A stretch of 64,000 bases of DNA from an uncultured Prevotellaceae bacterium (GTDB taxonomy: Bacteria; Bacteroidota; Bacteroidia; Bacteroidales; Bacteroidaceae). The translations under genes were made by a program, and so were the position numbers. Location of the stretch: positions 28,140 to 92,139 of the forward strand of contig CADCFA010000011.1 in assembly GCA_902800595.1 (NCBI GenBank), read 5' to 3'. The notes below the pieces were generated by a model, which was not told the DNA's origin, ran no database searches, and saw nothing but the letters and a program-made list of their open reading frames with translations. Below are positions 52,312 through 60,606 of the stretch, piece after piece (position 1 is the stretch's first letter; each line of letters opens with the position of its first letter).

Positions 52312-54207
52312 ATGAAATTGAACTATGATGTATTGGTAATTGGAGGTGGTCACGCTGGTTGCGAGGCTGCATCTGCAAGTGCCAATATGGGCGCAAAGAC
52401 CTGTCTGGTGACGATGGACATGAATAAGATTGCACAGATGTCATGCAACCCAGCTATTGGTGGTATTGCAAAGGGACAAATAGTGCGCGAGATCGATGCC
52501 CTGGGAGGTCAGATGGGACTAGTGACGGATGCTACCTCAATACAATTCCGGATGCTAAATGTGGGAAAGGGACCTGCTATGTGGAGCCCACGTGCCCAAT
52601 GCGACAGAGGGAAGTTTATCTGGGAATGGCGCAGAATGCTAGACCAAACACCAAATCTCGACATCTGGCAGGATCAGGCTGACGAGCTGTTGGTAGAAAA
52701 GGGCGAAGCTATAGGCGTGAGAACCATCTGGGGGGCTGAACTCTATGCCAAATGTGTGGTGATTACTGCAGGAACCTTCCTTAACGGACTCATGCACATA
52801 GGACGTAAAATGGTGGCTGGAGGACGTATTGCCGAACCCGCTGTGCCCCATTTCACAGAAAGTATTACTCATCATGGTGTCATTTCGGCTCGTATGAAAA
52901 CCGGCACGCCTGTCCGCATCGACAAGCGCTCCATCCATTTTGAAGATCTGGAAGAGCAGCCTGGTGAAAATCGCGACTACCAGTTCAGCTATATGAACAA
53001 GAAAGGAGCGCTCAAGCAACTTCCCTGTTGGACAGTGAACACAAACGCAGAAGTGCATGAAGTGCTACGAAGCGGACTTGAGGACTCACCACTATATAAC
53101 GGACAGATCCAATCAATAGGTCCACGTTATTGTCCCTCCATCGAAACAAAGCTGGTAACCTTCCCTGAACGCGAGAAACATCCGTTGTTTTTGGAACCAG
53201 AAGGCGAGGATACCAACGAGATGTATCTGAATGGCTTCTCATCATCATTGCCAATGGATGTGCAGATTGAGGCACTCAAGAAGATGCCAGCTTTCCGCGA
53301 CGTAAAAGTATATCGTCCAGGCTACGCTATCGAATACGATTTCTTTGATCCTACACAGCTTAACCATTCATTGGAATCGAAAATAATCCCCAATCTCTTC
53401 ATGGCAGGACAGGTAAATGGAACGACTGGATATGAAGAAGCTGGAGGACAAGGAACAATGGCTGGCATCAACGCTGCGCTGAAAGCAGGTTTTGCAGGAA
53501 GTTCGAAAGGCGAGAATTACAGTCCGTTTATCTTACATCGCGATGAAGCATATATTGGCGTACTCATTGACGACCTGGTGACGAAAGGTGTAGATGAGCC
53601 TTATCGCATGTTTACCTCAAGAGCTGAATATCGCATCCTGCTGAGACAAGACGATGCCGACGCACGCCTGACGGAAAAGGCTTACGAGTTAGGATTAGCC
53701 AAACGTGACAGATTTGACTGGTGGATGGAAAAGAAGAAAGCTATCGAAGAAATCGAAAATTTCTGCCAGAACTTTGCCATCAAACCGCGACTCATCAATT
53801 CCAATCTTGAAGCACTTGGCACTACCCCACTCCAGTTTGGTTGCAAGTTGACAGAGCTGGTCAATCGTCCCCAACTGAACCTGCAGAATCTATCAGAAAT
53901 CATACCTCAGTTGAAGGAAATACTAAACCATCCAATCAATCGAAAATCAGAGATAGCTGAAGCCGCAGAGGTCAGAATGAAATATAAAGGTTATATCGAG
54001 CGCGAACGAATGGTGGCTGAGAAGATGCACAGACTGGAGAATATCAAGATCCGTGGCCATTTCAACTACGAGCAACTTCAGGGGCTCTCTACTGAAGCTC
54101 GCCAGAAATTGACAAAGATACAACCGGATACTTTGGCACAAGCAAGCCGGATACCAGGCGTCTCTCCCAGTGATATAAATGTAATGCTGGTACTGATGGG
54201 GCGCTAA
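52312..54207 (+). CDS. mnmG: tRNA uridine-5-carboxymethylaminomethyl modification enzyme MnmG (GidA)
   Basis: FAD enzyme that, with MnmE, modifies U34 of tRNAs. The 631-residue protein has the N-terminal dinucleotide motif VIGGGHAGCEAA, then the conserved NPAIGGIAKGQIVREIDALGGQMG and the late GYEEAGGQGTMAGINAAL and FTSRAEYRILLRQDDAD. ATG 52312 is preferred over 52288 since it starts at the conserved KLNYDVLVIGG. It lies directly before a parS site; gidA is origin-proximal in many bacteria. Confidence 0.95.
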   Translation: MKLNYDVLVIGGGHAGCEAASASANMGAKTCLVTMDMNKIAQMSCNPAIGGIAKGQIVREIDALGGQMGLVTDATSIQFRMLNVGKGPAMWSPRAQCDRGKFIWEWRRMLDQTPNLDIWQDQADELLVEKGEAIGVRTIWGAELYAKCVVITAGTFLNGLMHIGRKMVAGGRIAEPAVPHFTESITHHGVISARMKTGTPVRIDKRSIHFEDLEEQPGENRDYQFSYMNKKGALKQLPCWTVNTNAEVHEVLRSGLEDSPLYNGQIQSIGPRYCPSIETKLVTFPEREKHPLFLEPEGEDTNEMYLNGFSSSLPMDVQIEALKKMPAFRDVKVYRPGYAIEYDFFDPTQLNHSLESKIIPNLFMAGQVNGTTGYEEAGGQGTMAGINAALKAGFAGSSKGENYSPFILHRDEAYIGVLIDDLVTKGVDEPYRMFTSRAEYRILLRQDDADARLTEKAYELGLAKRDRFDWWMEKKKAIEEIENFCQNFAIKPRLINSNLEALGTTPLQFGCKLTELVNRPQLNLQNLSEIIPQLKEILNHPINRKSEIAEAAEVRMKYKGYIERERMVAEKMHRLENIKIRGHFNYEQLQGLSTEARQKLTKIQPDTLAQASRIPGVSPSDINVMLVLMGR

Positions 54208-54223
54208 TGTTCCACGTGAAACA
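54208..54223. promoter_or_regulatory. parS-like partition site
   Basis: TGTTCCACGTGAAACA matches the bacterial ParB-binding parS consensus TGTTNCACGTGAAACA at every fixed position. It begins 1 base after the mnmG stop. This is the clearest parS site in the window. Confidence 0.85.
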
Positions 54224-54256
54224 AATGATTAATAATAAACTTATAACTTACACATT

Positions 54257-54784
54257 ATGAACAACAAAGTATTATTGGACAATCTGCGTGCAATACCAGA
54301 TTTCCCCAAAAAAGGAATCAACTTCCGTGATGTAACAACACTCTACAAGAATGCCGAATGCGTAAAGATAATGCTCGATGAACTGGAAGCAATTTACAAA
54401 GACAAGGGCATTACTAAAATTGTGGGTATCGAGAGTCGGGGATTTGTGATGGCTTCAGCATTAGCCGGCAGATTAGGTTGTGGCATCGTGCTGGCACGTA
54501 AGCCAGGAAAACTACCAGCAACAGTCATCAAGGAATCTTTCTCTAAAGAGTATGGCGTTGATACCATCGAAATGCACCTCGATGCCCTCGATGAAAACGA
54601 TGTGGTTTTGATTCACGATGACCTGTTGGCTACTGGTGGTACAGCTAAGGCAGCTTATAACCTTGTTCAACACTTTAATCCAAAGAAGGTCTATATGAAT
54701 TTCATCATCGAACTCAGAGATGAGGGACTCCATGGGCGCGACCTCTTTAAAGGTATTGACCTGACAACACTGATGATTATTTAA
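54257..54784 (+). CDS. apt: Adenine phosphoribosyltransferase
   Basis: Purine salvage enzyme joining adenine to PRPP to give AMP. The 175 residues contain the typical FPKKGINFRDVTTLYKN segment, VGIESRGFVMASALAGRLG and the PRPP loop DVVLIHDDLLATGGTAKAA near residue 115. It is bracketed by the two parS-like sites, with mnmG upstream and uvrC downstream. Confidence 0.95.
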   Translation: MNNKVLLDNLRAIPDFPKKGINFRDVTTLYKNAECVKIMLDELEAIYKDKGITKIVGIESRGFVMASALAGRLGCGIVLARKPGKLPATVIKESFSKEYGVDTIEMHLDALDENDVVLIHDDLLATGGTAKAAYNLVQHFNPKKVYMNFIIELRDEGLHGRDLFKGIDLTTLMII

Positions 54785-54788
54785 GCAA

Positions 54789-54804
54789 CGTTCCACGTGA
54801 AACA
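54789..54804. promoter_or_regulatory. Second parS-like site
   Basis: CGTTCCACGTGAAACA differs from the parS consensus only at its first base. It lies 5 bases after the apt stop and 5 bases before the uvrC start. Confidence 0.75.
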
Positions 54805-54809
54805 TTGAG

Positions 54810-56651
54810 ATGACAAAAGAAGAAAACGAGAAGCGATTAGCTTATTTAAAAGGTATCGTCAGCAGGTTGCCGGAAAAGCCTGGTAGTTACCAATACTATG
54901 ACGAGAATCATACCATTATCTATGTGGGTAAGGCTAAGAATCTCAAATCGAGAGTATCGTCTTACTTCCACACAGAAGTGGATCGTTTTAAGACAAAGGT
55001 GCTTGTCAGCAAGATCCACGATATCAGCTATACCGTCGTGAATACTGAAGAGGATGCGCTACTGCTTGAAAACTCTCTCATCAAGAAGTACAATCCCAGA
55101 TATAATGTGCTGTTGAAAGATGGTAAGACCTACCCTTCTATTTGCATCACCAATGAACCCTTTCCACGTATCTTCAAGACTCGGACAATCAATAAAAAAT
55201 GGGGGACCTATTACGGTCCTTACGCCCACGCTGGAGCCATGCAGACAATACTAAGTCTGATTAAAGAGCTTTATCACCCACGCACTTGCAATACACCCAT
55301 CACAAAAGAAGGGGTTGCGGATGGGAAATACAGAGTTTGTCTGGATTATCATATCAAGAAATGCCTTGGGCCTTGTGTTGGGAAACAGACTGCAGAAGAC
55401 TATCAGAAGAACATCTTGCAGGCTCGTGAGATCCTGAAAGGAAACACACGTCAGGTATTACGCGACCTCAAGGAAGAGATGATGAGACTGAGCGAAGAAC
55501 TGCGTTTTGAAGAGGCAGAAGAAGTAAAGCGGAAATACATCACACTTGATGGCTTTGTGAGCAGCAGCGAAGTCGTGAGCCATACCATCAACAACGTGGA
55601 TGTCTTCTCGATCACATCTGATGAAAAGATGGCTTTCATCAACTATATCCACGTGTCAAACGGCAGCATCAACCAGAGTTTTACCATCGAATATAAGAAG
55701 AAACTGAATGAGACTGACGAAGAGCTTCTGCAGTTGGGTATCATTGAACTGCGACAGCGATTCAAAAGCGATGCCAAAGAGATTATCGTACCAGAAGAGG
55801 TAGATGTAGAACTCGAAAATGTCGCCTTCACCATCCCCCAAAGAGGCGATAAGAAGAAGCTGCTCGATCTCTCGATTATGAATGGGAAACAGTATAAACT
55901 GGATCGTCTGAAACAAGCCGAGAAACTGAATCCGGAACAGAAACAGACACGCTTGATGAAGGAGCTTCAGGACAAGCTACATCTTCCCAAACTTCCCTAT
56001 CATATCGAGTGTTTCGACAACTCCAACATCTCTGGCACAGATGCTGTGGCCTCCTGCGTGGTCTTCAAGGCGATGAAACCCAGCAAAAAAGACTATAAAC
56101 ACTTCAATATTAAAACGGTGGTAGGTCCTGACGACTATGCCTCGATGAAGGAAGTGGTGCATCGCCGTTATACCCGATTGGTAGAGGAAGAACAACCCCT
56201 CCCCGACCTCATTATCGCTGATGGCGGAAAGGGCCAGATGGAGGTAATCCGACAAGTGATTCAGGACGAACTGAACCTTGATATCCCCATAGCAGGACTC
56301 GCCAAAGATGATCGTCATCGCACGAATGAACTGCTTTATGGTTTTCCACCTATTCACGTCGCGCTGAAGACAGACTCTGAGCTGTTTCACGTGCTGACAC
56401 ATATCCAGGATGAAGTACATCGCTTTGCCATCGAATTCCACAGAAACAAGCGTTCTAAGCGCGCTTTACACTCTGAGCTGGACGACATCAAGGGCATAGG
56501 TCCGAAAACGCGTGACGAGCTTCTAAACAGCCTCAAATCGGTTAAAAAAATCCGCGAAGCAGATCTCGAAACACTAATTGCAAACATTGGAGCCGCAAAA
56601 GCGAAAATTGTCTATAATCACTTTCATCAAAATGAAGAAAAGGCGCAATAA
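54810..56651 (+). CDS. uvrC: Excinuclease ABC subunit C
   Basis: Nuclease subunit of UvrABC nucleotide excision repair, cutting both sides of a lesion. The 613-residue protein has an N-terminal GIY-YIG domain (GSYQYYDENHTIIYVGKAKNLKSRVSSYF), a UvrB-binding helical UVR motif (LSEELRFEEAEEVKRKY), an RNase H-like nuclease region (HIECFDNSNISGTDAVASCVVFKAMKPSKKDYKHFNI, IIADGGKGQMEV) and C-terminal helix-hairpin-helix repeats (LDDIKGIGPKTRDELLN). It follows the second parS site. Confidence 0.96.
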   Translation: MTKEENEKRLAYLKGIVSRLPEKPGSYQYYDENHTIIYVGKAKNLKSRVSSYFHTEVDRFKTKVLVSKIHDISYTVVNTEEDALLLENSLIKKYNPRYNVLLKDGKTYPSICITNEPFPRIFKTRTINKKWGTYYGPYAHAGAMQTILSLIKELYHPRTCNTPITKEGVADGKYRVCLDYHIKKCLGPCVGKQTAEDYQKNILQAREILKGNTRQVLRDLKEEMMRLSEELRFEEAEEVKRKYITLDGFVSSSEVVSHTINNVDVFSITSDEKMAFINYIHVSNGSINQSFTIEYKKKLNETDEELLQLGIIELRQRFKSDAKEIIVPEEVDVELENVAFTIPQRGDKKKLLDLSIMNGKQYKLDRLKQAEKLNPEQKQTRLMKELQDKLHLPKLPYHIECFDNSNISGTDAVASCVVFKAMKPSKKDYKHFNIKTVVGPDDYASMKEVVHRRYTRLVEEEQPLPDLIIADGGKGQMEVIRQVIQDELNLDIPIAGLAKDDRHRTNELLYGFPPIHVALKTDSELFHVLTHIQDEVHRFAIEFHRNKRSKRALHSELDDIKGIGPKTRDELLNSLKSVKKIREADLETLIANIGAAKAKIVYNHFHQNEEKAQ

Positions 56652-56793
56652 CCTCACGGTCGTGCGCCTCAAACTCTAATTAAATGTAATAATCTGCTGG
56701 TATGCCTTCACAGGTTACAACAGACAAATTGTCCAATTAAGGACACATATAGCCCTTTCGAGCTTATATCTTGCTATTTCACTATAATACAAG

Positions 56794-57037
56794 GAAAAAG
56801 CGTGGCACTAATTGCCCGCTATTAAGTCGAAGGTTGTAGGATACCTGCAAAAGATAACAGACAATAGTCCACGCAGATATGCTAAACACCAAATCAATGG
56901 TGAAAATAACATAACACGTGAACGAATAATTGCTGTATCCCCTTTTGCTGAAACTTCCTACATTTCGACTTTGGGACAACAAGCATTTCGCTCTATTCCT
57001 AAAATGTTCCCACTGACTCTCCAGCCAGACTATTGAA
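56794..57037 (-). ncRNA. Candidate structured non-coding RNA
   Basis: The stretch 56652-57267 has no convincing gene. On the minus strand a strong -7 box (TATCTTTG, 57043-57050) starts a transcript in which CAATAGTC (near its 5' end, plus-strand 57028-57035) pairs with GACTATTG (plus-strand 56872-56879). The latter lies next to GCGTGG (plus-strand 56879-56884), which also pairs with CCACGC (plus-strand 56800-56805) followed by five T. Two mutually exclusive stems and a terminator-like end suggest a regulatory or 6S-like RNA of about 240 nt. I cannot match it to a known family. Confidence 0.45.
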
Positions 57038-57132
57038 CGCTGCAAAGATACAAAATAAATCTTTATGCCAAAACTTTTGGAGAATAATTTAAGCTTAAAC
57101 AAAACTAACAAAAAAAGGAGCAACGCAAAACA

Positions 57133-57198
57133 CTACTATTAATTCCCGCAATTGCTACCATTAATGCTAGCAATTTTTCCCATTAATGGGAACAAAAA
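57133..57198. repeat. Three 22-bp repeat units upstream of dtd
   Basis: Three 22-bp units align: CTACTATTAATTCCCGCAAT.., CTACCATTAATGCTAGCAAT.. and TTCCCATTAATGGGAACAAA... CCATTAATG recurs at 57158 and 57180, exactly 22 bp apart, and the last unit contains a perfect TTCCCATTAATGGGAA (57177-57192). The middle unit is a near-palindrome too. It has the same period and TTCCCA/TGGGAA arms as the array at 31473-31560. Confidence 0.7.
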
Positions 57199-57219
57199 TT
57201 CTATCCCTTGACAGCAAAA

Positions 57220-57251
57220 TTTGGTATTTACAAAATAATGTAGTATCTTTG
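57220..57251 (+). promoter_or_regulatory. dtd promoter
   Basis: TTTGG at 57220-57224 and TATCTTTG at 57244-57251, 16 nt before the ATG at 57268. Confidence 0.7.
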
Positions 57252-57267
57252 CCGAAAAATTAGAAAA

Positions 57268-57720
57268 ATGAGAGCAGTCATACAACGAGTCAGTCATGCC
57301 AGCGTCAGTATCGAGGGTATCAAGAAGTCAGAGATCGCACAAGGATTCCTGATTCTCTTAGGTATCTGCAACGAGGATACAAGCGAGGATGTTGACTGGC
57401 TGGTGAAGAAAATCGCCAATCTCAGAGTCTTTGACGATGAAAATGGCGTGATGAACCGCTCTATTCTCGAAATAGACGGCAACTGTCTGGTAGTCAGTCA
57501 GTTTACGCTATTTGCAAGTTACAAGAAGGGTAATCGCCCAAGTTGGTTCAAGGCTGGCTCCCACGAGCACTCTATCCCACTCTACGAAGCCTTCTGCGCC
57601 CAACTATCAGAGGCTATCGGCAAGTCAGTAGGCACAGGCGAATTTGGGGCTGATATGAAGGTTGAACTACTTAATGATGGTCCCGTGACCATCTGCATGG
57701 ACACAAAGAACAAAGAATAA
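57268..57720 (+). CDS. dtd: D-aminoacyl-tRNA deacylase
   Basis: Removes D-amino acids mischarged on tRNA (and glycine from tRNA-Ala). The 150 residues show the family start MRAVIQRVSHASVSIEG, the SQFTLFASYKKGNRPSW motif with the catalytic threonine region near residue 77, and the cis-proline GPVT motif (LNDGPVTICMDT) near residue 140. It is first in a run that continues through two small membrane proteins, a MazG-like protein and deoC. Confidence 0.95.
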   Translation: MRAVIQRVSHASVSIEGIKKSEIAQGFLILLGICNEDTSEDVDWLVKKIANLRVFDDENGVMNRSILEIDGNCLVVSQFTLFASYKKGNRPSWFKAGSHEHSIPLYEAFCAQLSEAIGKSVGTGEFGADMKVELLNDGPVTICMDTKNKE

Positions 57721-57745
57721 ATCAACATATAAACACTTATCATTT

Positions 57746-57976
57746 ATGAATACCAAAGAGATCTTAAAACATCCAGCAGCCAAATGGGGATTCTTATTCC
57801 TATTTATGTTTGCATTACACATACTACCAATCCCTATTAAGAAGTGGATTTGCATAGTGTTTCTGATTCTTTCGCCAGTAAATTACGAATGGATAGCTCT
57901 ATTGGTAATAATCATCTTAGCCTGGGCATTACTTTTATACTTTATAGGACCAAACAATATATTTAGCTTCGAATGA
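57746..57976 (+). CDS. Small membrane protein, 76 residues
   Basis: A 76-residue protein with two or three hydrophobic helices (WGFLFLFMFALHILPI, WICIVFLILSPVNYEWIALLVIIILAWALLLYFIG). No homologue recognised. The stop overlaps the next small membrane gene by 4 bases, a sign of coupled translation. Confidence 0.65.
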   Translation: MNTKEILKHPAAKWGFLFLFMFALHILPIPIKKWICIVFLILSPVNYEWIALLVIIILAWALLLYFIGPNNIFSFE

Positions 57977-58221
57977 AAAAATACCTGAGAGAAATAGAAA
58001 TGGCAGGGGTGATTCTGGCGTCTACTGGAATCGTCAACTCACTGATTTGGGGTTCGATTTATGGCGGATGGATCTGCGGAATCGGTATCCTGCTGATGCT
58101 GATCGTGTTCCTCTACAAAGCCTTTCACTGGAACGAATATGCCCGTGATAATAAGCAATATATCTGGATTATCCTACTGACGATAGCCCTATTATTCATT
58201 CAAATGTTACGAGCAAGATGA
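57973..58221 (+). CDS. Small membrane protein, 82 residues
   Basis: An 82-residue protein with about three hydrophobic segments (AGVILASTGIVNSLIWGSIYGGWICGIGILLMLIVFLY and IWIILLTIALLFIQML). It overlaps its neighbours by 4 bases on both sides. Function unknown. Confidence 0.65.
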   Translation: MKKYLREIEMAGVILASTGIVNSLIWGSIYGGWICGIGILLMLIVFLYKAFHWNEYARDNKQYIWIILLTIALLFIQMLRAR

Positions 58222-58544
58222 CGATAAAAGAAGCACAAGAAGCAGTGGATCGTTGGATCAAGGAATATGGTGTGCGCTATTTCTCAGAGCTAACCAATAT
58301 GGCAGTTCTGACTGAAGAGGTAGGCGAACTCGCACGAGTAATAGCTCGCAAATATGGCGATCAGAGTTTTAAGGAAGGAGAAAAAGACAACCTCGGAGAG
58401 GAAATGGCCGACGTGCTTTGGGTGCTTCTCTGTCTGGCAAACCAGACTGGCGTTGACCTCACGGAAGAACTCCAGAAAAGCATTGAGAAGAAAACTCAGC
58501 GCGACTCATTAAGACATATACATAACAAAAAATTAATGGCATAA
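58218..58544 (+). CDS. MazG-like nucleotide pyrophosphohydrolase
   Basis: A 108-residue all-helical MazG-type enzyme: the metal-binding EEVGELARVIARKYG and downstream EEMADVLWVLLCLANQTGVDL motifs (ExxE and ExxD) are clear. Such proteins hydrolyse nucleoside triphosphates, often damaged ones, to monophosphates. It overlaps the small membrane gene by 4 bases and precedes deoC by 5 bases. Confidence 0.87.
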   Translation: MTIKEAQEAVDRWIKEYGVRYFSELTNMAVLTEEVGELARVIARKYGDQSFKEGEKDNLGEEMADVLWVLLCLANQTGVDLTEELQKSIEKKTQRDSLRHIHNKKLMA

Positions 58545-58549
58545 AGACA

Positions 58550-59488
58550 ATGGCAGAACATCATCACGAACATGAGCATCATCACCACCATTTGGAGATG
58601 CCCGCAAAGAGCAAATACGAAGAGGCTCTTGAAAAATACAACCTCGACATCAGCGACGAGGATGTAAAGGCAGCTGTGAAACAGATCATCACAGAGAAAG
58701 TACATGAGAATGATACACCAGAAGTGAAGCAATTCCTGATGGGAAGTGTAGAACTCACCACACTGAAAACAACCGATTCCGACGAGTCTGTTTTGGCTTT
58801 CACTGAACGAGTAAACCAGTTTGAAGAGGCCTACCCTAACCTGCCTCACGTAGCTACCATCTGCGTCTATCCACGCTTCGCAAAAGTCGTCTCAGAGACC
58901 CTTGAGGTAGAAGGTGTAGAGATTGCTTGCGTATCAGGTTCTTTCCCATCCTCTCAGGCATTGATTGAAGTAAAGACAGTAGAGACAGCCTTAGCCCTGA
59001 AAGATGGCGCTACAGAGATTGATATGGTGCAGTCGGTAGGTGCCTTCTTAGCAGGAGACTACGAGACTGTTTGCGATGAAATCCAGCAGATGAAGGAAAC
59101 CTGCGGCGACCATAAGTTGAAGGTAATCCTTGAAACTGGTTGTCTGAAGACAGCAGCCAACATCAAGACAGCTTCTATCCTTGCGATGTATGCTGGCGCT
59201 GACTACATCAAGACCTCAACAGGTAAGCTCGAACCAGCAGCCACACCTGAAGCAGCATACGTAATGTGTCAGGCGATTAAGGAATACTACGATGAAACAG
59301 GCATACAGATTGGTTTTAAGCCCGCTGGAGGCCTTAACTCAGTGATGGATGCACTGATCTACTACACCATCGTGAAAGAGGTTCTGGGCGAAAAATGGCT
59401 CACCAACCAATGGTTCCGTATGGGTACTTCTCGTTTGGCAAATATGCTGCTCAGCGAGGTTATTGGCGAAGAAGTGAAGTTCTTCTAA
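58550..59488 (+). CDS. deoC: Deoxyribose-phosphate aldolase with His-rich N-terminus
   Basis: Class I aldolase splitting deoxyribose-5-phosphate to acetaldehyde and glyceraldehyde-3-phosphate in nucleoside breakdown. The 312 residues form a TIM barrel with catalytic lysines in KLKVILETG and YIKTSTGK (Schiff-base Lys near 225). The N-terminus carries an unusual histidine tract, HHHEHEHHHHH, before residue 15, which could bind metal. It shares an operon with dtd and the MazG-like gene. Confidence 0.93.
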   Translation: MAEHHHEHEHHHHHLEMPAKSKYEEALEKYNLDISDEDVKAAVKQIITEKVHENDTPEVKQFLMGSVELTTLKTTDSDESVLAFTERVNQFEEAYPNLPHVATICVYPRFAKVVSETLEVEGVEIACVSGSFPSSQALIEVKTVETALALKDGATEIDMVQSVGAFLAGDYETVCDEIQQMKETCGDHKLKVILETGCLKTAANIKTASILAMYAGADYIKTSTGKLEPAATPEAAYVMCQAIKEYYDETGIQIGFKPAGGLNSVMDALIYYTIVKEVLGEKWLTNQWFRMGTSRLANMLLSEVIGEEVKFF

Positions 59489-59508
59489 ACCATACATCAG
59501 AAAAGAAT

Positions 59509-59535
59509 AATGGGGCTGCAGATTGCAACCCCATT
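59509..59535. terminator. Bidirectional terminator between deoC and the prenyl synthase
   Basis: AATGGGG and CCCCATT arms, extended inward by TGCA/TGCA after one mismatched position, followed by TTTTCTT. It serves both converging genes. Confidence 0.8.
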
Positions 59536-59541
59536 TTCTTG

Positions 59542-60519
59542 TTATAAGTTTCGTTGTATGACGTATTCCAGATAAGCTGAGAAAGATTCTTTCAACTCAT
59601 CCTTCACATACTTATCAATATAAGCCTGAACGTCATTACCAATCTCGATCATCTTCTGACGAGCATAATCGATACCACCTTTCTGCTTGGTAAACTCCAC
59701 GAGTACAGCGATTTCATCGGGATTGATCGTACCAGCCTTCACCTTATGCGCCAAAGCATGCATGGCCTCGTAATCAGTATTTTCATTCAGGGCATAGATA
59801 GCAGGAAGCGTCAGTTTTCCTTCCAGCATATCATTTCCAGTGGGCTTACCTATCTCCTTTGAGTCATAATAATCAAAGATATCATCACGAATCTGAAAGA
59901 TTACACCGATATTATGTCCAAACTGACGTGCTCGCTCCACCTCTTCATCATTGGCACCAGCAGAAAGGGCTCCCATTGCGCCACACGCCTCGAAAAGAGA
60001 GGCTGTCTTCTGATTGATCACCTGATAGTAAATTTCTTCAGAAAACTCCTTATTGGAAATGTTCTGCAACTGAAGAATTTCGCCTGCTGAAAGCGTACAA
60101 CCTAATTTAGCCAAATATTGAATAATACGCTGATTGTCAGTATATGACACACTAAGCAAGGCTGATGAAAGCAGGTAATCACCCACCAAAACAGCCACCT
60201 TATTATTATAAAGGGCATTCACAGAAGCCTGCCCTCTACGCTCGCTACTCTCATCCACCACATCGTCGTGCACAAGACTGGCTGTATGAAGCAATTCCAA
60301 TCCAACTGCAGAATGCAAGGTCGCTTCATTGATCTCGCCAATATTCAAAGCTGACAACAATGTCATGATAGGACGCATACGCTTTCCACCACGCTGACGG
60401 ATATGTCCAAGTACCTGACCTAACAATCCATCATCACGCGTCAGCACCTTTTCGAAGACCTGCTTAAAGTCTTCCAAATCTTTCTCAATTGGCTTTCGAA
60501 TAAGTGATAAATAATCCAT
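59542..60519 (-). CDS. Polyprenyl diphosphate synthase
   Basis: A 325-residue trans-isoprenyl synthase, probably making the octaprenyl or similar side chain for menaquinone. The two aspartate-rich motifs are LVHDDVVDES near residue 85 and IRDDIFDYYDSKE near 210, both DDxxD type. The chain length cannot be set from sequence alone. ATG 60519 starts the conserved DYLSLIRKPIEKDLEDF; a slightly earlier ATG at 60528 is possible. Confidence 0.9.
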   Translation of the reverse strand: MDYLSLIRKPIEKDLEDFKQVFEKVLTRDDGLLGQVLGHIRQRGGKRMRPIMTLLSALNIGEINEATLHSAVGLELLHTASLVHDDVVDESSERRGQASVNALYNNKVAVLVGDYLLSSALLSVSYTDNQRIIQYLAKLGCTLSAGEILQLQNISNKEFSEEIYYQVINQKTASLFEACGAMGALSAGANDEEVERARQFGHNIGVIFQIRDDIFDYYDSKEIGKPTGNDMLEGKLTLPAIYALNENTDYEAMHALAHKVKAGTINPDEIAVLVEFTKQKGGIDYARQKMIEIGNDVQAYIDKYVKDELKESFSAYLEYVIQRNL

Positions 60520-60538
60520 AATCTGCAAATATTTGGGA

Positions 60539-60586
60539 CAAAATTATGAAAAAATTGTGGAATTAGCCAATTTTTTTGTAATTTTG
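60539..60586. promoter_or_regulatory. Divergent promoters of the prenyl synthase and polA
   Basis: Minus-strand TAATTTTG at 60539-60546, and plus-strand TAATTTTG at 60579-60586 with TTGTGG at about -33 (60555-60560), 20 nt before the polA ATG. Confidence 0.55.
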
Positions 60587-60606
60587 AGCGGAAAATTAAG
60601 AAAGTT

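Noticed and set aside
56393-56408. Third parS-like site inside uvrC (TGTTTCACGTGCTGAC)
   Set aside because: Only the left half fits; the last five positions differ from AAACA, so it is unlikely to bind ParB.
56782-57123. 113-codon minus-strand ORF in the gap after uvrC
   Set aside because: It begins upstream of the likely promoter, has no domain or start context, and the region looks like structured RNA instead.
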